DNA from: Geminocystis sp. GBBB08
Lineage (GTDB): Bacteria > Cyanobacteriota > Cyanobacteriia > Cyanobacteriales > Cyanobacteriaceae
Length of the DNA: 50,929 nt
Assembly: GCF_016743215.1 (NCBI RefSeq)
Contig: NZ_VRZC01000006.1
Location: 1-50,929 of the forward strand
Reading direction: 5' to 3'
Positions 34,841 through 46,166 of the stretch are shown here, one piece after another; position 1 is the first letter of the stretch; the number at the start of each line of letters is the position of its first letter. The position numbers and the translations under genes are program-made. The notes beneath the pieces were generated by a model, which ran no database searches, was not told the DNA's origin, and saw only the letters and a list, made by a program, of their open reading frames with translations.

Positions 34841-37360
34841 ATGAAATTAGATCAGTTTTCTCAACATTTTTTACTATCGGGCTTAATGATGGCTTTTATG
34901 GCTACTCCTGCTCAAAGTGAGGAATTGGAAAATAAAGTACTTAGGTTAAGTGATATTGAAGCTATTTCTCAAAAAGCAGAGTTACTTTTAAGTCAAAATC
35001 TAACACAAATTAGGGGCATTAGGGTAGAATCATCGGAAAAAGGATTACAAATTATCCTTGAAACAGATACCCCCACCAGTTTACAGCCATTAATCTACAC
35101 TCAAGAAAATACCCTAGTTATTGACGTTTTAGATGCAGTTTTAACGGAGGAGTTTAGGGTAGAAAACCCCAGTAACAACATCACTGAAATTAGAGCAACG
35201 TCCCTTGATTCGGACGCTATCAGGATTACGGTAACGAGTAAAACGGGAATCCCCACTGCTCAGGTTATCCCCTCTGAAATTAATTTAGTCTTGGGTTTGA
35301 CGGCTGGAGATACAGCAACATCCCAGACACAAATTGAGATTATCGCAACTCAAGAAGCACAACAATCACGAGGATATTTTGTTCCTAATGCTTCAACGGG
35401 AACACGAACTGATACACCTATTATTGAAACTCCTTTTTCTGTGCAAGTTGTACCTCAACAGGTAATTAGATCGCAACAAGCAACCAATATTCAGGAGGTT
35501 TTACAGAATGTTAGTAGTGTGGTTTCTCAAAGTACTTCTCAAGGACGCTCGGCTAACTTCAATATTCGAGGATTTGGTAATCCTTTAGGGACTTCTGTTC
35601 CAGTTTTAAGGGATGGATACAGAGTTTACGGGAGTTTTGATCCCATTCCAGAGGTTGCAAACCTTGAACAAGTTGAAGTGCTTAAAGGACCATCTTCGAT
35701 TTTGTACGGACAAATTCAACCCGGTGGAATGATTAATCTGGTGTCGAAAAAACCTTTAAATGAACCTTTTGCAGAAATAGAACTTCAACTAGGTAATTAT
35801 GGATTAGTACGTCCTCGTTTTGATCTTTCTGGTCCTTTAAGTCGTGATGGTCAATTTTTGTATCGCTTGAATGGGTTGTATAAACATGAATGGAGTTTCT
35901 GAGACTTTGACATAGCAATGGAGAGGTATTCTATCGCTCCCGTTATCGCTTTGAAAATTGATGATCGCACTGATATGGAGTTTTCCGTTGAGTATATCAA
36001 CGATAGAGGACCTGCAGATTTTGGAATTAGTCAATTTGGCAAAGGAGTTGCACCAATTCCTCGATCACGAGTGATTAACGATCCCAATGACACAATCAAC
36101 AAGGATTATGTTAGTGCCGGGTATAGCTTTGAACATCGCTTTAATGATAACTGGAAAGTACGAAACGGTTTTCGTTATCTCAGCTATAACTATAACTACA
36201 GCGTTGTTGCCCTTCCTCTTGCTGTTGATGGTCCTACCGTCACCCGTTTTTATGCGGATCAAGATGGTGAACAGCAATCATATTCCCTAAACACCAGTGT
36301 CGTGGGCAAGTTTGCAACGGGATCAGTTAAACATGAATTATTGACAGGGATTGACCTGAATCACAATGAGGACAGAATTATCTCACTCTTTGGTGGTCCT
36401 TCTTCCATCAACATCTTTAATCCAGATTACAATCTCGCTTCTAAACCTAGTCGTGCTGATTTGTTACCTTTTAATAACACCCTGAATACTTCTAGTCGCT
36501 TAGGTATTTATCTTCAAGATCAAATTTCCTTCTTCGACAACTTAATTTTGGTTGCTGGATTACGTTATGACACCGTGAGTCAAGACACAACGAATGTGCA
36601 AACTGGTTTTGTTGATGGAGGAAGATTGGAACAAAGCAATGATGCTGTGACTCCAAGAATAGGTTTGTTGTATCGCCTAATTCCAGAACTCAGTCTCTTT
36701 GCTAATTATTCTCAATCCTTCGATCCTAGCTCGGCCACAACAGCCAGTGGTAATCCCCTAAAACCTGAACGGGGAGAAGGATTCGAGGTGGGAATCAAAA
36801 CAGAATTATTTGACCAAAAATTACTAGGAACATTGACATATTTTAATATTACCAAGCAGAATGTGGCGGTTACTGATCCTGTCAATCTGCTCTTTTCTTC
36901 TGCCATAGGAGAACAACAAAGCCAAGGGATTGAATTTGATATTGTCGGTGAGATTTTACCCGGTTGGAATATTATCGGTTCTTACTCTTACATAGATGCC
37001 AAAGTAACACAGGATACTGATCCCGATTTTGTTAATAATCGTTTGTTTGGAGTTCCCTATAATATGGCGAGTTTGTGGATGACTTATGAAATTCAATCAG
37101 GAACTTTAGAAGGATTAGGATTTGGCGCCGGTTTTAATTATGTTGGTGATCGTTATGGAGATTTAGCAAACAGCTATACAGTAGGCGACTATATCATTGG
37201 TAACGCAGCTATTTTTTATCGCCGTGACAACTACCGTTTTGCTCTCAACTTTAAAAATATTTCTAATGTTGATTACATTCAATCGGTAACGGGAAATCAG
37301 ACAGGGATTGAGCCAGGACAACCCTTTAGCCTTATTGGCTCATTTTCAGTACAATTTTAA
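34841..37360 (+). pseudogene. TonB-dependent siderophore receptor interrupted by one in-frame TGA
   Basis: The frame of 839 amino-acid codons is intact apart from TGA at 35900-35902 (codon 354). It gives HEWSF-stop-DFDIAMERYSIAP, where related receptors have an Arg or similar (SFRDFD), so a single CGA-to-TGA change would explain it. Parts in order: signal peptide (to about 29), AMIN domain (about 50-150), TonB-dependent plug (about 180-300, ETPFSVQVVPQQVI, NFNIRGFG, VLKGPSSILYGQIQPGG) and a 22-strand-type barrel ending in SFSVQF with terminal Phe. It would import ferric siderophores through the outer membrane. The following genes encode its partners. No TonB gene lies in the window. Confidence 0.85.
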
Positions 37361-37371
37361 TGGAGGATTGA

Positions 37372-38343
37372 ATGAAAAATTTTTTCTGTTTTTCACGCTA
37401 TTTATTTAGTTTGTTAACAATACTATTTATTAGTGGTTGCAATCCCCAAAATTTAGAAAATAATAATTCTTTACCATCTCAATCCCCAGAAAAAAATTGC
37501 CGTGTGATTAAACATGAGTTAGGAGAAACTTGTATTCCTAAAAATATTAAAAAAGTTATAATCCTTCACCCATATGATTTAGCCAATAGTATTGCTTTAG
37601 GAGTTATACCGATCGCCCATACTGAGTTCACTGGTTTTCCCACACCTAAATATCTTGAGGATAAGCTACCAGAAATAGAGTCTGTAGGTGCGTTTGATTC
37701 ACCAAATCTGGAAAAAATTTTACAGATCAAACCAGATTTGATTATTTCTTATACTCAGTTAAAACAAATATATAGTAAACTTTCTCACATTGCTCCCACT
37801 GTAATGATTAAGACTGATTATCCGTCAGCACCTTCTTTTTGGAAAGAGCGTTTAAATAATTTAGCTGTAATACTTGATAAAGAAGATATAAGTAGTCAAT
37901 TAATGGATGAGTATTGGAAACGAGTAAATGAAATTAAAGAAAAACTTGGTGATTCTGTAAATTCGATGGAAATTTCTGTAGCAAATACTTCATCGGAGTA
38001 TGGTATTTGGGCTTATGGAGAAAATCATTATTCTGGCTCTGTTTTAAAAGATATTGGATTTGAGCACCCTGAGTCACAGAAAGGAGATTATTTTTATATT
38101 GATAATATTTCCTTAGAAAGAATTTCGGATATTGATGGTGATGTTCTTTTTTTTGTCAGTTGGGAAAGACAAGATGATCAAACTACTTTAGATAAATTAA
38201 GACGTAATATACTATGGAATCAACTCAATGTGGTTCAACTCGATAAAGTTTATTTAGTGGGGTTTCACTGGCATAATTCAGATATTTTTGCTATAAATGC
38301 TATTCTTGATGACATTGAAAAATATCTAGTAAATATCCCTTAA
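37372..38343 (+). CDS. Iron-siderophore ABC transporter substrate-binding lipoprotein
   Basis: 323 residues. Lipoprotein signal LTILFISGC (Cys about 23), then a FecB/BtuF-type class III binding protein: CRVIKHELGETCIPKNIKKVIIL, a SVGAFDSPNLEKILQIKPDLII segment typical of the family, and a C-terminal half from about 170. It hands siderophore iron from the periplasm to an inner-membrane FecCD-type permease, which is not in the window. Strong ribosome binding site (GGAGG, 37362-37366). It starts 12 bp after the receptor stop, so it shares its transcript. Confidence 0.88.
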   Translation: MKNFFCFSRYLFSLLTILFISGCNPQNLENNNSLPSQSPEKNCRVIKHELGETCIPKNIKKVIILHPYDLANSIALGVIPIAHTEFTGFPTPKYLEDKLPEIESVGAFDSPNLEKILQIKPDLIISYTQLKQIYSKLSHIAPTVMIKTDYPSAPSFWKERLNNLAVILDKEDISSQLMDEYWKRVNEIKEKLGDSVNSMEISVANTSSEYGIWAYGENHYSGSVLKDIGFEHPESQKGDYFYIDNISLERISDIDGDVLFFVSWERQDDQTTLDKLRRNILWNQLNVVQLDKVYLVGFHWHNSDIFAINAILDDIEKYLVNIP

Positions 38344-38731
38344 ATTTATGGCTAAACATACTCTATTTGTCTGTAAATTCAAGATACATAAAACTTAGAA
38401 AAGTACAGTTAGTGTTGAGATAATAAAGAAATTGTCCAAAATATTTCAGGATTATTTTTCCCTAATGGTAAATGAAATTTCGAGGTTTGATCCCCATTAA
38501 TTAATTTTAAAATGGGATTATAATTTGTTTTTTCTCCTACTCAATTAATATAATTAATTCACAAAAATTTTGTAATTTTCACTCCCTAAACTAACTTAAG
38601 ATTTTTATGTTTGCTGATAATGTTCCAAAATTGATGACAGTTATTGATATTTATTTGCGTTAGTTATCAAACTTTGCTATATTTAGAATCTTAGAATAAT
38701 TAATAAAAATTTGCTATTACTTGAAAAATCG
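38344..38731. other. 388-bp spacer without a recognisable gene
   Basis: Between the siderophore-binding protein and exbB. AT-rich, with no open frame worth reporting and no convincing regulatory motif. A promoter for exbBD could lie here. Confidence 0.5.
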
Positions 38732-39391
38732 ATGTTAGAATCAATGTCGGCATATGAATTTTTAGTCGCTGGGGGTATTGTCTCAATTCCTCTTGTAGCT
38801 TTCTCAATAATGACGGTAGCTTTAGTTATTGAGCGTTTTTGGTTTTGGAATCGTATTAAATCAAGGGAAAAACCTTTAATCAAAGAAGTTTTGAAAATTT
38901 ATCGTTCTGACTATGTAACTGCGATCGCCAAGTTAAGAAAAAATGCTGATTTACCTACAGCTCGTATTTTTTTAGAAGCCTTAGAATTAGAACAAGCAAA
39001 TGCAACAGAGTTTCGTTTAGCGTTAGAAACAGCGACTCAAGCAGAGTTACCTTTATTAAAAAGATTTAACACTTTTTTTCAAACCGTGATCACTATTGCT
39101 CCTTTATTTGGGTTATTAGGCACAATATTAGGTTTAATGCAATCCTTTGCATCCCTTGATTTAGGTAACACAGGAGGCACAAGCACCACTGGAGTAACTG
39201 GAGGTATTAGTGAGGCTTTAATTTCTACAGTTATGGGAATAGTGGTAGCGATCACTACTTTAATGTTTGCTAATGTTTTTCGTTCTCTTTATCTCCGTCA
39301 AATCGCTTTAATTCAAGAATGGGGAGGGCAATTAGAACTTTTATATCGTCGTATCTACGAAAAAGGAGAAAAAGTATATGCAAATAGATGA
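38732..39391 (+). CDS. exbB: ExbB/TolQ/MotA-family proton channel protein
   Basis: About 219 residues from ATG 38732 (a TTG at 38711 would add seven). Three membrane helices: near the N-terminus (IVSIPLVAFSIMTVALVIERFWFW), about 112-135 (TIAPLFGLLGTILGLM) and about 165-195 (ALISTVMGIVVAITTLMFANV). The motif APLFGLLGTILG(L)M is the family hallmark. ExbB forms with ExbD a proton-driven motor that energises TonB and the outer-membrane receptor. It overlaps exbD by 14 bases, implying translational coupling. Confidence 0.92.
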   Translation: MLESMSAYEFLVAGGIVSIPLVAFSIMTVALVIERFWFWNRIKSREKPLIKEVLKIYRSDYVTAIAKLRKNADLPTARIFLEALELEQANATEFRLALETATQAELPLLKRFNTFFQTVITIAPLFGLLGTILGLMQSFASLDLGNTGGTSTTGVTGGISEALISTVMGIVVAITTLMFANVFRSLYLRQIALIQEWGGQLELLYRRIYEKGEKVYANR

Positions 39392-39779
39392 ACGGGAAGA
39401 GGTACAAGGGGAAATTAATCTTGTGCCAATGATTGACGCTATTTTCTCGATTTTGGCATTCTTTATTATATCCAGTGTTTCTTTAATTCGATCAGAAGGA
39501 TTACCCGTTAATTTACCTTCGGCAAAAACCACTGAATCGCAAAAAGTTGCCCAAATCAATGTCACCATTCAAGCCGATGGCAAGGTTTTCTTAAATAAAC
39601 AACCCGTTCAAGTCAATAGTTTACCGAGTGCAGTGACAAAATTAATCCCTAACAATCAGCAGGGAATGGTAATTATTAACGCCGACGAAAAAGTATCTCA
39701 TGGCGTTGTTGTCGCCGTCATGGATCAATTGAGACAGGTAAAGGGTGCAGGATTGGCGATTGCAGCAAAGAAAAAATAA
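39378..39779 (+). CDS. exbD: ExbD/TolR-family biopolymer transport protein
   Basis: 133 residues. Short cytoplasmic N-terminus, one membrane helix (about 15-35) with the conserved Asp in VPMIDAIFSILAFFI, then a periplasmic domain ending in KGAGLAIAAKKK. It pairs with ExbB. The start (ATG 39378) lies inside the end of exbB. Together with the upstream receptor and binding protein these form a siderophore-uptake set, lacking only TonB and the inner-membrane permease in this window. Confidence 0.92.
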   Translation: MQIDEREEVQGEINLVPMIDAIFSILAFFIISSVSLIRSEGLPVNLPSAKTTESQKVAQINVTIQADGKVFLNKQPVQVNSLPSAVTKLIPNNQQGMVIINADEKVSHGVVVAVMDQLRQVKGAGLAIAAKKK

Positions 39780-39785
39780 AGCCGG

Positions 39786-39910
39786 TATAGAACCTATTTG
39801 ATATTTACATCTGTAACCGAAATAACAAAAGGTTTTGACGAGATTAAAGCATTTATTCTCAAATCATTACTATGTAATTCTTCTAAAAAAGATACCAAAT
39901 GGGTTCTATA
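39786..39910. mobile_element. MITE-like element with 19-bp inverted ends
   Basis: TATAGAACCTATTTGATAT (39786-39804) and the reverse complement of ATACCAAATGGGTTCTATA (39892-39910) match at 17 of 19 positions. They bound 125 bp with no coding frame. It lies in the 493-bp gap between exbD and katG. A small non-autonomous insertion is likely; the transposase family is not identifiable. Confidence 0.5.
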
Positions 39911-40272
39911 AAGAATTTATAACCCTTGATAAATAACAGCTAAAGCCTTACTAAGAACATTATAAAACACAAGTATAAGATCTAAATTGATGAAGCAAAT
40001 CTAGCAAGGCTCTCATCGGGAGTAATCTAAATCTAAAACAGAAATATAGTCTAGGTTTTAGAAACCAACAAAGAGCGATCTCGCTAAGAACTGCTTCCCA
40101 ACACGCATCTAATCCTAAATATAGCAAACATTGTGTTACTCTGATACGGAGATTTAGTATTAGGCTTAAGCTATAGCAATAAACCGGTTAGTTAAGACAT
40201 TCTCAAAATCTATAGTTATCATTCCGAGATAACGAGAGGAATCTCAAAACGTCCTAATCAACTCGTTATCTG
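39911..40272. other. Spacer with inverted repeats downstream of katG
   Basis: No gene is visible. AGATAACGAG (40227-40236) and CTCGTTATCT (40262-40271) form a 10-bp stem with a 25-base loop, ending at the katG stop codon. There is no T-run on the katG side, so terminator status is doubtful. Confidence 0.4.
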
Positions 40273-42465
<2,193 letters not shown>

Positions 42466-42698
42466 TTATTTTAACTGATGAGTCTCAAATCTTTGTAAAG
42501 GTTTCGAGGGAATGATTATAGCGATCGCCTTAAATAATCAACAGTAAAATAGGTATCGAGAAAAGTAATAATAACTACATTTAACACTATTAGAATTTAT
42601 GAAAAACTAGAATCTAAAAAGATAATAAAGTTATTGCAAAATATTCCTAAAAAGTGCAGGATTAAGATACGATCAAAAAAAAATAATTGAAGTAGTTT

Positions 42699-43697
42699 AT
42701 GTTGTTAGAATCACCGTTAACCCTAAATGATTGCCAATTTTGTAACCTTGTCTCTCAAAATAGTGGCGAAAATCCATTAGGGAGCGCAGGATGTTATGAT
42801 CAATGGTTAATGATAGAATTACCCCAACCGTGGGAAGCCAAATTTTGGACTAGCAGAGAAGAATTAAAACCCTTTGTTTCTCTCATGTCTGAATTAATCT
42901 CTCAAGGAAAATTAGATAAATTTCGTCCGTTAGCGATTGCACCTGATAAGATATACTCAAGAAAAGACTTAACCCGTATAATTTATTACCATCGCCCGGC
43001 GGAATTATTTGCCAACCTAGAAAAGAGAGAATATCTTTTACCCCTTGACAAAATCAACGACTTAGCCATTAGCCTAATTACATCGTCGAATCTTGATGAA
43101 TTTGAAGAATATCGACAAAATTCGGACAATATCAGAGAAATTTTAGTTTGCACCCATGGTAACGTGGATATAGTCTGTAGTCGTTTTGGCTATCCTATTT
43201 ATGAAAAATTAAGAAAAGAATATAGTAAAGAAAATATGAGAATATGGCGTTGTAGTCATATTGGAGGACATCGTTTTGCACCGACTTTAATTGACTTTCC
43301 TAGTGGTAGATTTTGGGGACATTTAAACTTAGATATATTAGATACATTAATTCACCATTCTGAAGATATTAACAAATTGCGTCCCTATTATCGAGGTTGG
43401 AGTGGTTTATCATATTTAGAGCAAATTTTTGAGGCTAACTTATGGCAAGAAATCGGCGAAAAATGGTTAATTTATCCAAAAACTGGTAGAGTTATTGCCC
43501 AAGAAAAGGTAGAAAATGAGGAAGAAGACGAGCCAAACTGGGCAGAAATTGAAATAAGTTATTTAGAATTAGAAAGTCAAAAAATCATTACTCGTCAAGG
43601 TAGAATAGAAGCAAAAAAAGAGGTAATGACATTAGGAAAATCAGGGGATGATCAGTTATTTACGGTAAAAATATATCAAGTTATTGAAAAAAAATAG
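42699..43697 (+). CDS. Sucrase/ferredoxin-like family protein
   Basis: 332 residues. N-terminal cysteines in DCQFCNL, then a thioredoxin-fold ferredoxin-like core: 'CTHGNVDIVCSRFGYPIYEKLR' (C-x8-C) and WRCSHIGGHRFAPTLIDFPSG with conserved His residues, the hallmark of the Suc_Fer-like family. The C-terminal 100 residues are acidic and unassigned. The name comes from a historical sucrase report; members probably carry a [2Fe-2S] cluster and their role is unclear. It is divergent from katG, with a 266-bp gap holding no other gene. Confidence 0.8.
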   Translation: MLLESPLTLNDCQFCNLVSQNSGENPLGSAGCYDQWLMIELPQPWEAKFWTSREELKPFVSLMSELISQGKLDKFRPLAIAPDKIYSRKDLTRIIYYHRPAELFANLEKREYLLPLDKINDLAISLITSSNLDEFEEYRQNSDNIREILVCTHGNVDIVCSRFGYPIYEKLRKEYSKENMRIWRCSHIGGHRFAPTLIDFPSGRFWGHLNLDILDTLIHHSEDINKLRPYYRGWSGLSYLEQIFEANLWQEIGEKWLIYPKTGRVIAQEKVENEEEDEPNWAEIEISYLELESQKIITRQGRIEAKKEVMTLGKSGDDQLFTVKIYQVIEKK

Positions 43698-43811
43698 TGT
43701 CAAGTTATTTCGATAATACTTTCTTTAAAAAATAGCGAATTTGTCGGCTTTTATTTTGATTTACTAAAATTGTTTTCCCAATATACCAATTAGATGTGGT
43801 AATTAGGGTAG

Positions 43812-44771
43812 TCATAAATTCCTTTCTGTAACTTTAGATACATTTACATAGCACTCTTGGTAGAACCACCATTGAAATAATAATTGATGAAATAAATTGG
43901 GATTTTCGTCATGAAGACAATGCCCCAGATTATCTAATAATTTTAGTTCAATTTTAGGGTTGATTTGTGAGAATTTAGTAGCTAAAGTGGGGGGAATTAA
44001 TCGATCGCCTTTACCCCAAAGTAATAAAATAGGAATGTTAACTTGTTGTAATAATTCTGTGGCTGATAAAGAAAAATTACTCACCGACTTAGTTAAAGCA
44101 ATTAAAGCACGAACTGCACCTTGATCACGGGGGGGAAGACTGATAATATTTACCAATTGGTCATCAACATTAGTATGATCTATATAAGCAAGTTTCAAAC
44201 TACGGCGAATAATGCTAGGTTGACGCACTAAATAAAAAATGAGACGGATAAGTAAAGGAGAAGCAAATAAATTTTCTAAGGTATTGATAAGGGGTTGAAT
44301 TTTAGGAGGAATTAATTTTTGTCTTGCGCATATATCAGGGAGACTCAACATAACTAAACCTTTAGCTATCATGGGATATTCTACTACCGTGTTTAAAGCA
44401 ATTAATGAACCAATGGAGTTACCGATAAGAATACAAGGTTGAGCAATAAAGGTATTCCAGAAATCATAAACTAATTCTGACCACAAGGGTACACCATAGT
44501 TAGTATAGACTTTTTGGGAAGCACCAAAACCGAGTAAATCAAGGGCGTAAACGGTGTGATGTTGACTTAAAACAGGGATATTATGTCGCCAATGCCCCAG
44601 GGATGCACCAAAACCATGTAAAAGTAGAATGGGAATATCCACCGATTTGTGTTCCTTTGCGACTCGTTGAAAAGTATAATGAATATGCCAACCGTGCCAA
44701 ATCCAATCCCTTTGATTACCTAAATTTTGTTTCATAAAATTACGAAAATCACTTTGCACCATGAGCGTCAT
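43812..44771 (-). CDS. Alpha/beta-fold hydrolase, start region next to an insertion element
   Basis: About 319 residues from ATG 44771 (or 316 from 44762). The hydrolase residues are complete: oxyanion loop LLLHGFGASLGHW, nucleophile GNSIGS, Asp in LLLWGKGDRLIPP and His in LGHCLHDENP. The fold is common in cyanobacteria and the substrate is unknown. The frame continues upstream to TTG 44786, but this codon lies in the right end of the IS605-type element (TTGTCAA), so the original N-terminus or promoter may have been displaced. The true start is uncertain by a few codons. Confidence 0.8.
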   Translation of the reverse strand: MTLMVQSDFRNFMKQNLGNQRDWIWHGWHIHYTFQRVAKEHKSVDIPILLLHGFGASLGHWRHNIPVLSQHHTVYALDLLGFGASQKVYTNYGVPLWSELVYDFWNTFIAQPCILIGNSIGSLIALNTVVEYPMIAKGLVMLSLPDICARQKLIPPKIQPLINTLENLFASPLLIRLIFYLVRQPSIIRRSLKLAYIDHTNVDDQLVNIISLPPRDQGAVRALIALTKSVSNFSLSATELLQQVNIPILLLWGKGDRLIPPTLATKFSQINPKIELKLLDNLGHCLHDENPNLFHQLLFQWWFYQECYVNVSKVTERNL

Positions 44772-44803
44772 GAGCGAGATTGACAACTCCCCGCCTTTTA
44801 CGG

Positions 44804-46005
44804 CTAGGATTCTTCCTTCACAGAGTGATGCCTTGTAAAAGCAGTACCTTTACTCGGTCTTACTCTCTCTCCAGAAGCTATAGCGATGTGTCCCACCGCT
44901 TTTAAAATACGCAAACCTTCATCCCTGATATTGATAGCGGCATTAATATCCCTGTCATGTATCGTTCTACATTGAGGACATTGCCACATTCTAATATCTA
45001 AACTTAATTTATCTATTTGATGTAAGCAGTTATTACAGGTTTTAGAGCTAGGGAAAAATCTATCTACTTCGAGGTAAATTTTACCTTCCGATTCTGCTTT
45101 ATATTTAAGCATAGTGCAGAATTGTCCCCAGCCACAATCACTAATAGACTTAGCTAATTTATGATTTTTTACCATGTTTTTCACTGCTAAATTTTCTAGA
45201 CAAATGACTTGATTTTCGTCAACTATTTTGCGTGATAGTTTATGCAAGAAATCTTCTCTACATCTAGTTATCTTTTCATGTACTTTAGCAACGGCTTTTC
45301 TGGCTTTCTGACGATTATTAGAACCTTTTTGCTTCTTAGCTAACTGTTTTTGTCTCCTAGCTAATTTTTTTTCATGTTTTCGGTAATGTTTAGGATTACC
45401 ATGTTTACTACCATCAGAGGTAATACAAAAATGAGTTAAGCCTAAATCAATCCCTATTGCTTTACAACCCCCCTTTAATTCTTCCCTTACTAAGGGGGAT
45501 TGGGGGGATGGTAAATCAATACCGTCATCATAAAGACAACTAGCAAAATATTGTCCAGATGGATTTACTGACACGGTAATTGATTTTAATTTACCTACAG
45601 GTAAACGAGATACTTTACATTCTACCTTTTTCAATTTAGGTAAAGTTAAATAATCACCATCTAACTTAATTTTTTGGGGAAACCTGATTGATTGCCTGTT
45701 ACCTTTCTTTTTAAATTTAGGGAATTTTGCCCGTTTTTCAAAGAAATGAAGGAAAGCTCTCGACAAATCTAAAGCTACCTGTTGCAAAGACTGAGAAGGT
45801 ACTTTAACCATTCATACTCTTTTTTTAATTCAGGTAGTTTATTGATTATTTCATTACGACTTAATCCTTTTCCAGTAGCCTTGTAAGTTTCATTAGTTAA
45901 GTTGAGTGCATAGTTGTAAAACCAACGACAACAACCGAAAGACTTAGCTAGTAAGACTTTTTGCTCAGTGGTTGGGTAGATTCTGTAACGATATGCTTTT
46001 AACAT
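44804..46005 (-). pseudogene. tnpB: TnpB (IS605 OrfB) RNA-guided nuclease gene, frameshifted
   Basis: Two frames, 45775-46005 and 44804-45811, together give a complete TnpB. The first ends EYEWLKYLLSLCNR, the second begins MVKVPSQSLQQVALDLSRAF; a normal protein would read EWLKEVPSQSLQQV. About four bases appear missing near 45808, causing the shift. The catalytic RuvC-like residues are present: GIDLGLTHF (Asp), CLENLAVKNM (Glu), HDRDINAAINI (Asp), with a zinc ribbon CNNC...CPQC. TnpB uses an omega RNA from its 3' end to cut DNA, but the frameshift makes this copy inactive unless translation slips. Confidence 0.85.
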
Positions 46006-46082
46006 TTAACTAATACTTTAAACTCGTCTTTATATATTAACATACATTTTTGAGAATGGTAAGAAGATTAAGAAATATAAAG

Positions 46083-46099
46083 CCGTCCTAGAAGGACGG
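46083..46099. repeat. Short hairpin CCGTCC-TAGAA-GGACGG
   Basis: Six-bp perfect stem with a five-base loop, next to GGGTTTTAAACCC. It may be the subterminal hairpin of the left end of the IS605-type element, or a terminator for the RTX gene that ends at 46167 on the minus strand; T-rich sequence follows on that strand. Confidence 0.45.
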
Positions 46100-46166
46100 G
46101 GTTTTAAACCCAAAATTTTGATAAATCAAGGTTTAATGGTGGTTGATACCGACCCTACTATAAACT

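Larger units (their letters stand above)
44780..46112 (-). mobile_element. IS605/IS1341-type element carrying a broken tnpB
   Basis: The only gene is a tnpB-type orfB on the minus strand; no tnpA is present. The end after the tnpB stop codon has the familiar right-end pattern: GAATCCTAGCCG with a GCC..GGC hairpin, GGCGGGGAG and TTGTCAA (ending near 44780). On the tnpB start side an imperfect left-end candidate has a CCGTCC-TAGAA-GGACGG hairpin (46083-46099) flanked by GGGTTTTAAACCC. Right end is well supported, left boundary is approximate. No target duplication is expected for this family. Confidence 0.65.
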
